Shown here one piece after another: positions 46,773 through 55,543 of a DNA stretch of 64,000 bases. Where the stretch lies: positions 186,001 through 250,000 of the forward strand of contig NZ_QGGZ01000005.1 in assembly GCF_003148825.1 (NCBI RefSeq). The letters run 5' to 3'. The position numbers were made by a program, and so were the translations under genes. The number at the start of each line of letters is the position of its first letter. Within the stretch, counting starts at the first letter, position 1. The notes beneath the pieces were generated by a model. That model was given only the letters and a program-made list of their open reading frames with translations. It did no database searches and was not told the origin of the DNA. The stretch is from Streptomyces sp. CG 926. Lineage in GTDB: Bacteria > Actinomycetota > Actinomycetes > Streptomycetales > Streptomycetaceae.

Positions 46773-47611
46773 CGCGATCCCGCCCCGGAGCCGCCGCCGA
46801 GCCACTCCAGCGACTCCCCGGCCGCGTCGCGCCCGTGGGCGCCGACCAGTTCGAGGAAGGCGGCCTGCAGCGAGGGCGCGGAGCCCCGTACGTCGGCCAG
46901 CGGGCCCGCGGCGCGGATCCGGCCGGCGGCCATCACGGCCACCCAGTCGCACAGCGACTCGACGAGCTCCATCACGTGGGAGGAGAAGATGACGGTGGCA
47001 CCGGAGGCCGTGTAGCGCTCCAGCACCCCGCGGATGGTCTGCGCCGACACCGGGTCGACGCCCTCGAACGGCTCGTCCAGGAAGAGCACTTCGGGGTTGT
47101 GCAGCAGGGCGGCCGCCAGGCCGATCTTCTTGCGCATACCGGTCGAGTAGTCGACGACCAGCTTGTGCTGCGAGCCCGCGAGGTCGAGGACGTCCAGCAG
47201 CTGCGTCGCCCGCTTGTCGGTCTCCTCGCCCGGCAGCCCGCGCAGCCGGCCCATGTAGCCGAGCAGTTCGCGGCCCGACAGCCGTTCGAAGAGCCGCAGC
47301 CCCTCGGGCAGTACGCCGATCCGGGCCTTCACCTCGGTCGGGTCCGCCCACACGTCGTGCCCCGCGACGTGGACCCGCCCCATGTCGGGGCGCAGCAGGC
47401 CGGTCACCATCGACAGCGTGGTCGTCTTGCCCGCCCCGTTCGGGCCGACCAGTCCGATGAACTGCCCCGCGGGCAGTTCCAGGTCGATCCCGGCGACGGC
47501 CACCTGCTCGCCGAACCGCTTCCACAGACCTTCCACCCGCACGGCGGGCGGCGCGGATCGCGCGCCACCCGTTTCGTACGTCCCACCCGTCGCATCGCCC
47601 TGGTCCGGCAT
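46769..47611 (-). CDS. ABC transporter ATP-binding protein
   Basis: A 280-residue ATPase. Walker A is GPNGAGKTTT, the signature is YSTGMRKKIGLAAALLH, Walker B is EVLFLDEPFEG and the switch His is in VIFSSHVMELVE. The subfamily is that of exporters (CcmA-like). ATG 47611 (PDQGDATGG) was chosen, with AGGCAGG upstream. An in-frame ATG at 47626 with GGGGA upstream is an alternative and adds five residues. It is coupled to the permease gene downstream. Confidence 0.92.
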   Translation of the reverse strand: MPDQGDATGGTYETGGARSAPPAVRVEGLWKRFGEQVAVAGIDLELPAGQFIGLVGPNGAGKTTTLSMVTGLLRPDMGRVHVAGHDVWADPTEVKARIGVLPEGLRLFERLSGRELLGYMGRLRGLPGEETDKRATQLLDVLDLAGSQHKLVVDYSTGMRKKIGLAAALLHNPEVLFLDEPFEGVDPVSAQTIRGVLERYTASGATVIFSSHVMELVESLCDWVAVMAAGRIRAAGPLADVRGSAPSLQAAFLELVGAHGRDAAGESLEWLGGGSGAGSR

Positions 47612-47768
47612 GCGCCTGCCTCTCATTACGTCCCCGTTGGTCGTTCCTTCTTCACCATAGGAGGAGGGGGAGAGGCTTGAGCAGTTACTTATGTCATCAG
47701 TTTTCGCCCTGATTTCGCAGGTCCGGCGGGCGTGCTCCGGCGGGCGCTCCGGGGTCCGGTCCGGTCCG

Positions 47769-48455
47769 TCAGCCCTGGCGGCGCTTGCGGTCCGCCGCGG
47801 CCTCGCTGCCGCACGCGTACGCCAGCGCGTCGATCAGCTCCTCGGTGTCCGGCAGCCACCGGTTCGCCGGCGTGGGCCGCCGCGCCCACTGGACCGAGCC
47901 CCGGCCGCCGAAGCGGGTGGGCGGCGCCGCCACGTACTCGCCCTCGCCCCGCGCCACCAGATCGATCGTGGCGGCCGGCCAGCCCAGCTTGCGCACCAGG
48001 TCGGGCACCTTGACGCCGGCACCCGGCAGGACGAAGAACAGCATCCGGTGGTCGGGGGTGAGGGTGACCGGACCGAGGGTGCGCTCCATCCGCTCCAGCC
48101 GGGCCAGCGCGAGGAATCCGGCCGATTCGGGCACGTCCAGCGCGTCGAACGTCCGGCCCGTGGGCAGCAGGATCGAGGCCTGCGGGTGCTTCGCCCAGAT
48201 CCGTCGGACCTGCACCGCGCTACCGGTGGCCTGCGCCGCCCAGTCCTTCACCGCCGGGTGGGCGCCGGGGGCCGGGCAGTCCGCGGCCCCGCAGGAGCAC
48301 AGCTCGCGGCCGTCCGCGGGCTCCAACCAGGTGCCGGCGAAGACATCCCAGTGCCGTTCTTCCGCGTACCGCACGGCATGGTCCAGCAACTGCTCGCCGC
48401 GCTGCTTGGGGATGGGTGCGGTCTCCGTGACTCCGATGGTCTCTTCCACGCCCAT
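47769..48455 (-). CDS. bifunctional DNA primase/polymerase-like protein
   Basis: A 228-residue protein similar to the Prim-Pol N-terminal domain (PF09250). WDVFAGTWLEPADGRELCSC gives the entry, CGAADCPAPGAHPAVKDWAA adds a Cys/His cluster, then WAKHPQASILLPTGRTFDAL. Near the end, ATIDLVARGEGEYVAAPPTR is typical of the family's second catalytic part. No helicase domain follows. It is a stand-alone chromosomal form common in Streptomyces, and its role is unclear. Start ATG 48455 is preceded by GAGGAG at 5 nt. Confidence 0.8.
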   Translation of the reverse strand: MGVEETIGVTETAPIPKQRGEQLLDHAVRYAEERHWDVFAGTWLEPADGRELCSCGAADCPAPGAHPAVKDWAAQATGSAVQVRRIWAKHPQASILLPTGRTFDALDVPESAGFLALARLERMERTLGPVTLTPDHRMLFFVLPGAGVKVPDLVRKLGWPAATIDLVARGEGEYVAAPPTRFGGRGSVQWARRPTPANRWLPDTEELIDALAYACGSEAAADRKRRQG

Positions 48456-48671
48456 CACAACTCCTCGGGTCACCCGGGGTTACGGGCGTAAACCAAGGGG
48501 CGGGCGGAGCATCGATCCTGCATACGGGGCGCACTGATGCACGCGTGGGGGCGCGTAGGAGGCCGGGGCGCCGGAGTTGGGTAGCGACACGACGCAGAGC
48601 GGAAGATTCTCCGCACTTCAGGCGGGAAGTGATCATTCCAACGGATCACCCGCGGTCAGCAGGGGGTTTTC

Positions 48672-50051
48672 ATGGCAGCCAGGCCTCTCGTCGCCCGCCA
48701 GCCGAACGAACGGCTGCAGGCGCTCATCCAGGAAGCCGGGTGCTCCAACGCCGGGCTCGCCCGGCGCGTGAACATGTGCGGGGCCGAGCACGGCCTCGAT
48801 CTCCGCTACGACAAGACCTCCGTGGCCCGGTGGTTGCGCGGCCAGCAGCCCCGCGGCCGGGCTCCCGGAATCATCGCCGAGGCGCTCGGGCGCAAACTGG
48901 GCCGGACCGTCACCATCGACGAGATCGGCATGGCCAACGGCAAGAACCTCGCCTCCGGCGTCGGCCTGCAGTTCTCCCCGACCGTCATCGGCGCCATCGA
49001 GCAGGTCTGCGAGCTGTGGCGCAGCGACGTCGGCCGCCGCGACTTCCTCGCCGGCTCCAGCGTGGCCGCCTCGGCGCTCGTGGAGCCGAGCCGGGACTGG
49101 CTGATCACCGGGGCCGACACCCAGGTCGCCCGCAGCGGCGGCTCGCGCGTCGGCATGCCGGACGTGGAGGCGGTCCGCGCCACCACCGAGGCCCTCAAGG
49201 ACCTCGACCACCGCTTCGGCAGCGGGCACGTCCGGCCGGTGGTCGTGCACTACCTCAACTCGGTGGTGTCCGGGCTGATCGGCGGCTCGTACCGGGAGCC
49301 CGTCGGGCGGGCCCTGTTCGCGGCGGTGGCCCGGCTGACGGAGCTGGCCGGCTACATGGCGGTGGACACGGGCCAGCCGGGCCTGGCCCAGCGTTACTAC
49401 ATCCAGGCGCTGCGCCTCGCCCAGGCGGCCGGGGACCGGGCGTACGGGGGCTACGTCCTCGCGGCGTCCATGAGCCACCTCGCCGCCGAACTGGGCAACC
49501 CGCGGGAGATCGCGCAGCTGGCCCGGGCCGCCCAGGAGGGGACGCGCGGGCAGGTCACCCCGCGGGTCGAGGCCATGTTCTACGCGGCCGAGGCGCGCGG
49601 GCACGCCCTGCTCGGGGACACCCGGGCGACGGCGGTGCTGTCGGGGCGGGCGGTGAGCGCGCTGGAGCGGGCGGAGCCGGAGTCGGGCGACGACCCGGTG
49701 TGGATCCGCCACTTCGACGCGGCGTACCTCGCGGACGAGCTGGCGCACTGCCACCGCGACCTGGGTCAGGCGGACGCGGCGGCCAGGCGGGCGGAGGAGG
49801 CCCTGCGGGGCCTTCCGGCGGGCAAGGCACGCCGCCGGGCCATCGGGCTGCTGCTGCTGGCGGCGGCGCAGGTGCAGCAGCGGGAGGTGGAACAGGCCTG
49901 TCTGACGGCGACGCAGGCGGCGGAACTGCTGGAGGGGCTCCGCTCGAACCGGGGCGTGGAGTACCTGGACGACTTCCGGACGCGGCTGGAGCCGTACCGG
50001 GAGGAGGCGGCGGTGCGGGAGTTCGCGGCGCGGCTGGAGGTGACGGCGTAG
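48672..50051 (+). CDS. HTH/TPR transcriptional regulator (NsdA-like)
   Basis: A 459-residue protein. The N-terminal 75 residues are an HTH-like region (LQALIQEAGCSNAGLARRVN, then YDKTSVARWLRGQQPRGRAP). A Tat-like or linker stretch (RRDFLAGSSVAASALVEPS) follows, then helical TPR-type repeats (GQPGLAQRYYIQALRLAQAA, AGDRAYGGYVLAASMSHLAA). The layout is that of the NsdA family of Streptomyces regulators, which act on differentiation and antibiotic production. The exact orthologue is not certain. The ATG start is at 48672 after AGGGGG. It is divergent from the prim-pol gene. Confidence 0.8.
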   Translation: MAARPLVARQPNERLQALIQEAGCSNAGLARRVNMCGAEHGLDLRYDKTSVARWLRGQQPRGRAPGIIAEALGRKLGRTVTIDEIGMANGKNLASGVGLQFSPTVIGAIEQVCELWRSDVGRRDFLAGSSVAASALVEPSRDWLITGADTQVARSGGSRVGMPDVEAVRATTEALKDLDHRFGSGHVRPVVVHYLNSVVSGLIGGSYREPVGRALFAAVARLTELAGYMAVDTGQPGLAQRYYIQALRLAQAAGDRAYGGYVLAASMSHLAAELGNPREIAQLARAAQEGTRGQVTPRVEAMFYAAEARGHALLGDTRATAVLSGRAVSALERAEPESGDDPVWIRHFDAAYLADELAHCHRDLGQADAAARRAEEALRGLPAGKARRRAIGLLLLAAAQVQQREVEQACLTATQAAELLEGLRSNRGVEYLDDFRTRLEPYREEAAVREFAARLEVTA

Positions 50052-50181
50052 CGGCGGCGGTCGGAGCCCCGCCCCGGACCCCGGTGGGACGGGGTTCGGG
50101 GTGCTCTCACGGTGGCGGTGCGTGACGGGGTAGCGTGACCGACGGTTCCGTAGGGTCGGGCGAGTCGGAGAAGGAGTCCCG

Positions 50182-51555
50182 GTGACGCAGAACGGACAAG
50201 GGGGCGCCCCCCAGCCGGGTGGCCCGTGGGGTCCGGACCAGGCGTCCGGGTATCCGGCGTACCCGGAGCAGCAGGCGCACCAACAGGAGCAGCCGCCGTA
50301 CCCGGAGCAGCAGCAGTATCCGGAGCAGCAGCAGGCGCACCAGCAGCAGGCGCCGCAGGAGTCGCAGCAGCAGTCGCCGCCCGGGGCCGCGTACGGATAT
50401 CCGCAGGCCTATCCCGGCCCGGGGGCCACGCCGGGTCATGTGGTGGGGCCGGGCTACGAGGGTCCGGGGGATCCGCACGGCTACGGCTACCCCCCGCTGC
50501 CCGAGGCCGCGACGCAGTACATCCCGCCGGTCCCGGCCGCTCCCGGGCACGACGAGGCGGCCACCCAGTACATCCCGCCCGTCCCGGCGGCCGCCGGGCA
50601 CGACGAGGCCGCGACGCAGTACATCGCGCCGGTGCCGGCCGCTCCCGCCCACGAGGAGGCGGCGACCCAGTTCATCCCGCCGGTCCCCGCCGCTCCTGCC
50701 GACGGGTTCGACGGGCTCTTCCGGGGCGACGACTCCGCCGGGCACACGCAGCACCTGGCGCCCGTCCAGGAGCCGGTGCTGCGCCAACCGCCGCCGCGCC
50801 CCCATCCGCAGCGCCCGCAGCAGCCCCAGTACCAGCAGCAGCCGCCACAGCATCAGCAGCCCCAGTACCAGCAGCCGCACCCGCAGCAGCAGTACGCGCC
50901 GCCTCCGCCGCCGCCGGAGGCCGGGCGCAAGGTCTCGCCCGCGATCATCGCCGCGGTGGTCATCGGTCTGGCCGTCGTCGGGCTCGGCGTCGGTTCGCTG
51001 CTCGCCGACGGCAAGCCGCAGAACAACGACCCGGGCGCGGTGGCAGCCGCCCCGACCGCGAGCGGCGGTTCCGCGGCGCCCGGCGGCGAGGCCCCGGTCG
51101 ATCCGGCCCGCCCCCAGGCCGTCCAGCTGGACAAGCTCCTTGCGGACAGCAACGACAGCCGGGCCGCGGTGATCAAGGCCGTGGAGGACATCAAGGGCTG
51201 CAGCAACCTCGACCAGGCGGCCGCCGACCTGCGCGACGCGGCCCGCCAGCGCGAGGAGCTCGTCACCCGCCTCCAGGAGCTGAAGGTGGACCAGCTCCCG
51301 GACCACGCGAAGCTGTCCGCGTCCCTGACCAAGGCCTGGCAGTCCTCGGCGGACGCCGACGACAGCTACGCGGCCTGGGCGGACGACGTGGACGACGACA
51401 AGTGCAAGGACGGCAAGGCCAAGTCCACCAAGAACGCCAGTGACGGCAACCGGTCGAGCGGCGAGGCGACGAAGGCCAAGGAGTCCGCCGCGACCATGTG
51501 GAACGCGATCGCCGGCAAGTACGGCCTCACCAAGCGCGACAAGTCCCAGCTCTGA
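50182..51555 (+). CDS. Gln/Pro-rich membrane protein with four TQYI repeats
   Basis: A 457-residue protein. Residues 1-110 are Gln/Pro/Gly/Tyr-rich and disordered. At residues 108-172 a 17-residue unit EAATQYIPPVPAAPGHD repeats four times, with Thr at 111, 128, 145 and 162, each followed by QYI or QFI. More Gln/Pro sequence leads to one transmembrane helix (about 253-275, IIAAVVIGLAVVGLGVGSLL) and an exported helical domain with one Cys (DIKGCSNLDQAAADLRDA). The cytoplasmic tail is thus long and repetitive. The start is GTG 50182. Function unknown. Confidence 0.75.
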   Translation: MTQNGQGGAPQPGGPWGPDQASGYPAYPEQQAHQQEQPPYPEQQQYPEQQQAHQQQAPQESQQQSPPGAAYGYPQAYPGPGATPGHVVGPGYEGPGDPHGYGYPPLPEAATQYIPPVPAAPGHDEAATQYIPPVPAAAGHDEAATQYIAPVPAAPAHEEAATQFIPPVPAAPADGFDGLFRGDDSAGHTQHLAPVQEPVLRQPPPRPHPQRPQQPQYQQQPPQHQQPQYQQPHPQQQYAPPPPPPEAGRKVSPAIIAAVVIGLAVVGLGVGSLLADGKPQNNDPGAVAAAPTASGGSAAPGGEAPVDPARPQAVQLDKLLADSNDSRAAVIKAVEDIKGCSNLDQAAADLRDAARQREELVTRLQELKVDQLPDHAKLSASLTKAWQSSADADDSYAAWADDVDDDKCKDGKAKSTKNASDGNRSSGEATKAKESAATMWNAIAGKYGLTKRDKSQL

Positions 51556-51562
51556 GCCGGGT

Positions 51563-51586
51563 CCCGGGCCCCTGAACGGGCCCGGG
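51563..51586. terminator. bidirectional terminator
   Basis: CCCGGGCCC-CTGAAC-GGGCCCGGG, 9-bp arms, directly after the stop codon of the Gln/Pro-rich gene and upstream of the convergent binding protein's end. Confidence 0.65.
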
Positions 51587-51643
51587 CCCGGGTCCGGGCC
51601 AGGAGTCCGGGCCAGGGATCCAGGCCGGGGATCCGGGCCGGCG

Positions 51644-52939
51644 TCAGGCCGTGGGCGGGGCCGTCACCAGGGTCGGGGTCATGTCCAGGGACCGCTCACC
51701 GGGCTGTGCCACGAGCCGCCCGGCCTGGACGATCTGGAAGGTGACCTGGCCGTTGACGATGCGGGGGAAGCCGGCGACGGCGCGCATGTCCTGGTAGCGC
51801 CAGCTCAGGTTCGGGGTGAGACCGCCGGTGTTGACCGGCTGCGACTCGTTCAGGGCGCGCTTGACCTTGTGGCCGGTGACCTCCTCGCCCTCCTTGAAGC
51901 GCTTGAGGATCTCGCTGAGCACGGTGTACGCGATCCAGGTGGTCTGCGCCCCGCTGTCGTCGGGGTCGACGGTGTCGTCGCCGAAGGCGAAGTCGGAGAC
52001 CACCTTCCGCATGGGCTCCCAGAGCGGATCGGCGGCCACCGGGTACCAGCTGGTCAGGTAGGCGCCCTCGAAGGGGCTCTCCTTGCCGCCCGTGCGGTCC
52101 ACCAGGGACTGGCTGACGCTGCCCAGGACGGAGGAGATCTGCGGCTTCTTGCGCTGGGCGTCGGTCCGGCGGAAGGCGTCGAAGAAGGTCTCGGTGCGCT
52201 CGCCGAGGACGGCGGTGACGCAGCCCTTCTCCTTCTCCTTCTCCTTGCCGGTGCCGCTGGTGTGCGCGAGGGCCTCGCGGGCCTCGGGTCCGAAGTCCGC
52301 GGAGTCCTCGGCGGCCCGGATGTCGGAGGCGTCCGCCATCTTGTTGGCCCGCAGTCCGGCGTTGAGCAGGACCGGGAGGGTGTCGCCCGCGAGGGTGTCG
52401 GGGCGGACCAGGGCGACTTGGTTGCAGGCGCGCCCCAGCTGGTGGCCGGCGCCGGCGATCAGGACGGGCTGGCCGCCGTTGACCGGGTAGGACAGGGGGG
52501 ACTGGAACTCCTCGGAGGAGACTCCGTAGCCCCCGATGAAGGGGATGCCCTCCGCCTCCAGCGGTGCCATGAAGGCGCGGCCGTGCTGACTGTAGGAGCC
52601 GACGACGGCGACGGCCTTCTCGGCGACGGCCTTGCGGGCGCAGTCGGCGGCGCCGGAGGCCGTGTTTTTCTCGTTGCAGGTCAGTACGCGAAGTTTGCGA
52701 CCGTTGATCCCGCCCTTGGAGTTCACCCAGCGCTCGTACGCCTTGGCCATGCCGGTCATCCCGGGCATGTTCGTCGCCTTGGTGTCCTCCGGCGCGAAGG
52801 TCAGGACGGTGACGGTGTCCCCGGAGCCCCCCGAGCCCCCGGGGAGTGCCCCGCACCCGGCGATGAGACACATACCCAGCGCCGTGGCCGCGAGGGTGCG
52901 GGAGACGGATACGGCGCGTCGCGAGTTGGTCATGTCCAT
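51644..52939 (-). CDS. ABC-type substrate-binding lipoprotein (branched-chain amino acid family)
   Basis: A 431-residue exported lipoprotein. The signal has a lipobox LIAGC with Cys29. The mature protein has the periplasmic-binding type I fold (MTGMAKAYERWVNSKGGING, VLTCNEKNTASGAADCARKA, AVVGSYSQHGRAF). It is like LivJ-family proteins that bind amino acids, amides or urea. No permease or ATPase gene accompanies it, so it may be an orphan receptor. A charged stretch KEKEKEK lies near residue 235. The start at 52939 is followed 6 nt later by a second ATG (52933); either could be used. Confidence 0.85.
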   Translation of the reverse strand: MDMTNSRRAVSVSRTLAATALGMCLIAGCGALPGGSGGSGDTVTVLTFAPEDTKATNMPGMTGMAKAYERWVNSKGGINGRKLRVLTCNEKNTASGAADCARKAVAEKAVAVVGSYSQHGRAFMAPLEAEGIPFIGGYGVSSEEFQSPLSYPVNGGQPVLIAGAGHQLGRACNQVALVRPDTLAGDTLPVLLNAGLRANKMADASDIRAAEDSADFGPEAREALAHTSGTGKEKEKEKGCVTAVLGERTETFFDAFRRTDAQRKKPQISSVLGSVSQSLVDRTGGKESPFEGAYLTSWYPVAADPLWEPMRKVVSDFAFGDDTVDPDDSGAQTTWIAYTVLSEILKRFKEGEEVTGHKVKRALNESQPVNTGGLTPNLSWRYQDMRAVAGFPRIVNGQVTFQIVQAGRLVAQPGERSLDMTPTLVTAPPTA

Positions 52940-53071
52940 GCACCATTCCGCCCCACCGGTAACTGTCGAGTGAGATGGACACAACATCGGGTGACGTCCA
53001 GGTGAATTGCGGGGGTGCGGGCCTTGTGGGCGCTTCAAGATCGCGCTGACCAGGAACGTACGATCGCAGGC

Positions 53072-53575
53072 GTGACATTCGCCCAAGGTTCGAAGAACCC
53101 TTCCCGACGCGGTGGCCGCTCCTCCACCATGGGCGGCATGCCCCTCAACGACATGCCGTGGTGGCGCTGGCGCAGCAACGTGCGTTCGGCGCTGCACATG
53201 CTTTCCGACCCGGTCTTCCACGAGGACACCTGGCTGACCGGTGACGAGGCCTACGGCGACATCACCGACGCCGTGTACCGGCTCGTCGAGGACACCTGGC
53301 TCGACAGCTGGTCCGCCGAGAAGTACGTCGGCACGATCTTCCGCGACTCGCAGGAGGCGGCCGTCGTCGACCTCGCCGTGCTGCGGGTGCTCCGCATCCT
53401 CCACCAGGTCGGGCCCGACGCCCCCGTCTCCGCCTACCTGGAGCATCACGCGTGGCCCGAGGCGGTGCGTGCCGCGCGGGAGGCCCACGTACGGCTGGCG
53501 GAGGCCGACGGGGACGACCCCGACGTGCGACCCACGTCGCTCGATGCGTTGAAGATCCTCACCCGCGCGGTGTGA
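53072..53575 (+). CDS. SCO4402 family protein
   Basis: A 167-residue protein of a family conserved in actinobacteria (named after S. coelicolor SCO4402). The core reads MPWWRWRSNVRSALHMLSDP, VFHEDTWLTGDEAYGDITDA and SAEKYVGTIFRDSQEAAVVD. It is a helical cytosolic protein of unknown function. GTG 53072 is used as start. It lies 14 nt upstream of purU on the same strand, so the two are probably cotranscribed; the pairing is one I recall as conserved. Confidence 0.82.
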   Translation: MTFAQGSKNPSRRGGRSSTMGGMPLNDMPWWRWRSNVRSALHMLSDPVFHEDTWLTGDEAYGDITDAVYRLVEDTWLDSWSAEKYVGTIFRDSQEAAVVDLAVLRVLRILHQVGPDAPVSAYLEHHAWPEAVRAAREAHVRLAEADGDDPDVRPTSLDALKILTRAV

Positions 53576-53589
53576 AAGGCTGTGCGGTC

Positions 53590-54468
53590 ATGAGCGACCC
53601 GCACACCGAGGCCCAGGCCCAGCCCCAGTACGTCCTGACCATGTCCTGCCCCGACAAGCAGGGCATCGTGCATGCCGTGTCGAGTTACCTCTTCATGACC
53701 GGATGCAACATCGTGGACAGCCAGCAGTTCGGAGACCGGGAGACCGGACTCTTCTTCATGCGGGTGCACTTCGAGGCCGAGCCCCCGGTGACGGTCGAGA
53801 AGCTGCGCGCCAGCTTCGCCGCGATCGGCGACTCGTTCAAGATGGACTGGCAGATCCACCGCTCCGAGGAGCGCATGCGGATCATCCTCATGGTGTCCAA
53901 GTTCGGGCACTGCCTGAACGACCTGCTGTTCCGTTCGAGCATCGGCGCCCTGCCGGTCGAGATCGCGGCCGTGGTCTCCAACCACACCGACTTCGCCGAA
54001 CTGGTCGGCTCCTACGACATCCCGTTCGTGCACATCCCCGTCACGAAGGACACGAAGGCGGAGGCGGAGGCGCAGCTGCTGGAGCTGGTGCGCGCCGAGA
54101 ACGTCGACCTGGTCGTCCTGGCGCGCTACATGCAGGTGCTCTCGGACAAGCTGTGCACCGAACTGAGCGGGCGGATCATCAACATCCACCACTCGTTCCT
54201 GCCGAGCTTCAAGGGCGCGAAGCCGTACCACCAGGCGCACGCGCGAGGTGTGAAGCTGATCGGCGCGACCGCGCACTACGTGACGGCGAACCTCGACGAG
54301 GGGCCGATCATCGAGCAGGAGGTCGAGCGGGTGGGCCACGAGGTGACGCCGGACCAGCTGGTGGCGATCGGCCGGGACGTGGAGTGCCAGGCGCTCGCGC
54401 GCGCGGTGAAGTGGCACAGCGAACACCGCGTACTCCTGAACGGCGCCCGCACGGTCGTCTTCGCGTAA
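53590..54468 (+). CDS. purU: formyltetrahydrofolate deformylase
   Basis: A 292-residue enzyme that hydrolyses 10-formyl-THF to THF and formate, balancing one-carbon pools. It has an N-terminal ACT domain (YVLTMSCPDKQGIVHAVSSY) and a C-terminal formyltransferase fold. The catalytic Asn-His-Asp set is in IINIHHSFLPSFKGAKPYHQ and ATAHYVTANLDEGPIIEQEV. The length is normal. ATG 53590 follows AAAGG at 10 nt. Two inverted dispersed repeats lie after the stop codon. Confidence 0.95.
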   Translation: MSDPHTEAQAQPQYVLTMSCPDKQGIVHAVSSYLFMTGCNIVDSQQFGDRETGLFFMRVHFEAEPPVTVEKLRASFAAIGDSFKMDWQIHRSEERMRIILMVSKFGHCLNDLLFRSSIGALPVEIAAVVSNHTDFAELVGSYDIPFVHIPVTKDTKAEAEAQLLELVRAENVDLVVLARYMQVLSDKLCTELSGRIINIHHSFLPSFKGAKPYHQAHARGVKLIGATAHYVTANLDEGPIIEQEVERVGHEVTPDQLVAIGRDVECQALARAVKWHSEHRVLLNGARTVVFA

Positions 54469-54541
54469 CGAACACGGCCCGGCACATTGAGCTCCGCCGG
54501 GCGAGTTCAGCGCCTGCGGATTCAGCCTGGCCGCGCCCGTT

Positions 54542-54700
54542 CAGCCCCGCCGGCGTTTGAGGCGCGGGGTCCGGCGCAGCGCCCCGGGAAGCCGGGCCGC
54601 AGGGGCCCGCTACCGGTGTGAGCCGCAGTGGGCCTGCGCAGCCCGGCTGCTGGGGGCGCCGCCCCCAGACCCCCGCGCCTCGAACGCCGGCGGGGCTGGA
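54542..54700. repeat. inverted pair of dispersed intergenic repeats
   Basis: The left copy (54542-54589) begins CAGCCCCGCCGGCGTTTGAG. The right copy (54650-54700) is its reverse complement and reads CGCGCCTCGAACGCCGGCGG near its end. About 60 nt of unrelated sequence lies between them. They fill the gap between the convergent purU and EF-hand genes and could act as a bidirectional terminator. This is the same repeat as at 4172, 24046, 29224 and 29626. Confidence 0.75.
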
Positions 54701-54722
54701 TGCGCCGAGCACGCCGCAGGCG

Positions 54723-55241
54723 CTACGCGTCGGGGGCCTCCACCCCGCAGTAGCCCGCGAAGGCCGCCAGGATCTCGTCCTCCGAGATACGGCCGTCGCT
54801 GTCCGCGTCCAGGGCGGCCGCCACCTCGGTGGCCAGCTCCGGGGCGGTGCCCAGGACGCGCAGGACCCGGGCCGCGTTCGGCGGCGTCGCGCCGCCGCCG
54901 TCCTCGTCCGCCACCGCGATCACGGCCCGCAGGAACGGCCGCGCGATCTCCGCGAACCGCTCCGGGTTGTCGCGCAGCCGCTTCGCGGCCCCGGTGATGA
55001 ACTCCTCGCGGGACACCCGCTGGTCCCCGTCGACGTCCGCGATGCCGGCCATGCCCTGCCAGAAGGCCTCGGCGCCCGCGAAGACGGCCTGGCCCTTGTC
55101 CGACCGGGCGGTGGTACCGAATTCGGCCAGGACGGCCTTCGCGGCAGCGCTGAAGTCCTCCCGGTCGATATAGCCGGACCCGTCCTGGTCGAAGGTGGCG
55201 AATCGGGCGGCGATCTTGCGCTCGTATTCTGCGCTGTCCAT
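54723..55241 (-). CDS. EF-hand calcium-binding protein
   Basis: A 172-residue calmodulin-like protein with three good EF loops: DQDGSGYIDREDF near residue 16, DVDGDQRVSREEF near 68 and DADSDGRISEDEI near 147. A fourth loop (DEDGGGATPPN, about 110) is degenerate. It resembles the Streptomyces calerythrin/CabD group of cytosolic Ca2+ sensors. The start is ATG 55241 with GGCGGAAC upstream. It is convergent with purU. Confidence 0.88.
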   Translation of the reverse strand: MDSAEYERKIAARFATFDQDGSGYIDREDFSAAAKAVLAEFGTTARSDKGQAVFAGAEAFWQGMAGIADVDGDQRVSREEFITGAAKRLRDNPERFAEIARPFLRAVIAVADEDGGGATPPNAARVLRVLGTAPELATEVAAALDADSDGRISEDEILAAFAGYCGVEAPDA

Positions 55242-55543
55242 ATTCGGCGTTCCGCCTTCACGTGTGCAGTGGGGTTCCAATCAAGACAAGGCAGGAGCGT
55301 AAGGCCTACGTGGCCTGTGCGTTAAGCGAAGTCGTCAAGGAGGCGGCCGCATCGAACCCGCGCACGGGGAGCGCGGTGGGGCGCGTACACCTGTCCCCAT
55401 GTGCCGTCACCCGTACCACCGTTCACGCCCTGCCACGCACCTATCACGCAGGGCGCACTTCCGGGGTGAGGTTCTTCCAAAACAGGCGCGATACGCCATG
55501 TGCCCACTACATTCGATGCGTCGACACACGGCTGGGGGCATTC
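55242..55543. promoter_or_regulatory. divergent promoter region with an inverted repeat
   Basis: This 302-nt gap between the EF-hand gene and the sigma gene holds CGCCCTGC-14 nt-GCAGGGCG at 55426-55455, about 90 nt upstream of the sigma start. It may be an operator. I see no gene here: the sigma reading frame stays open upstream, but without protein-like sequence. Confidence 0.35.

Noticed and set aside
45090..47525. ABC permease and ATPase as one 811-residue fusion
   Set aside because: The upstream half of this frame is out of frame with the real ATPase, which has intact Walker motifs and an ATGA junction to the permease ATG.
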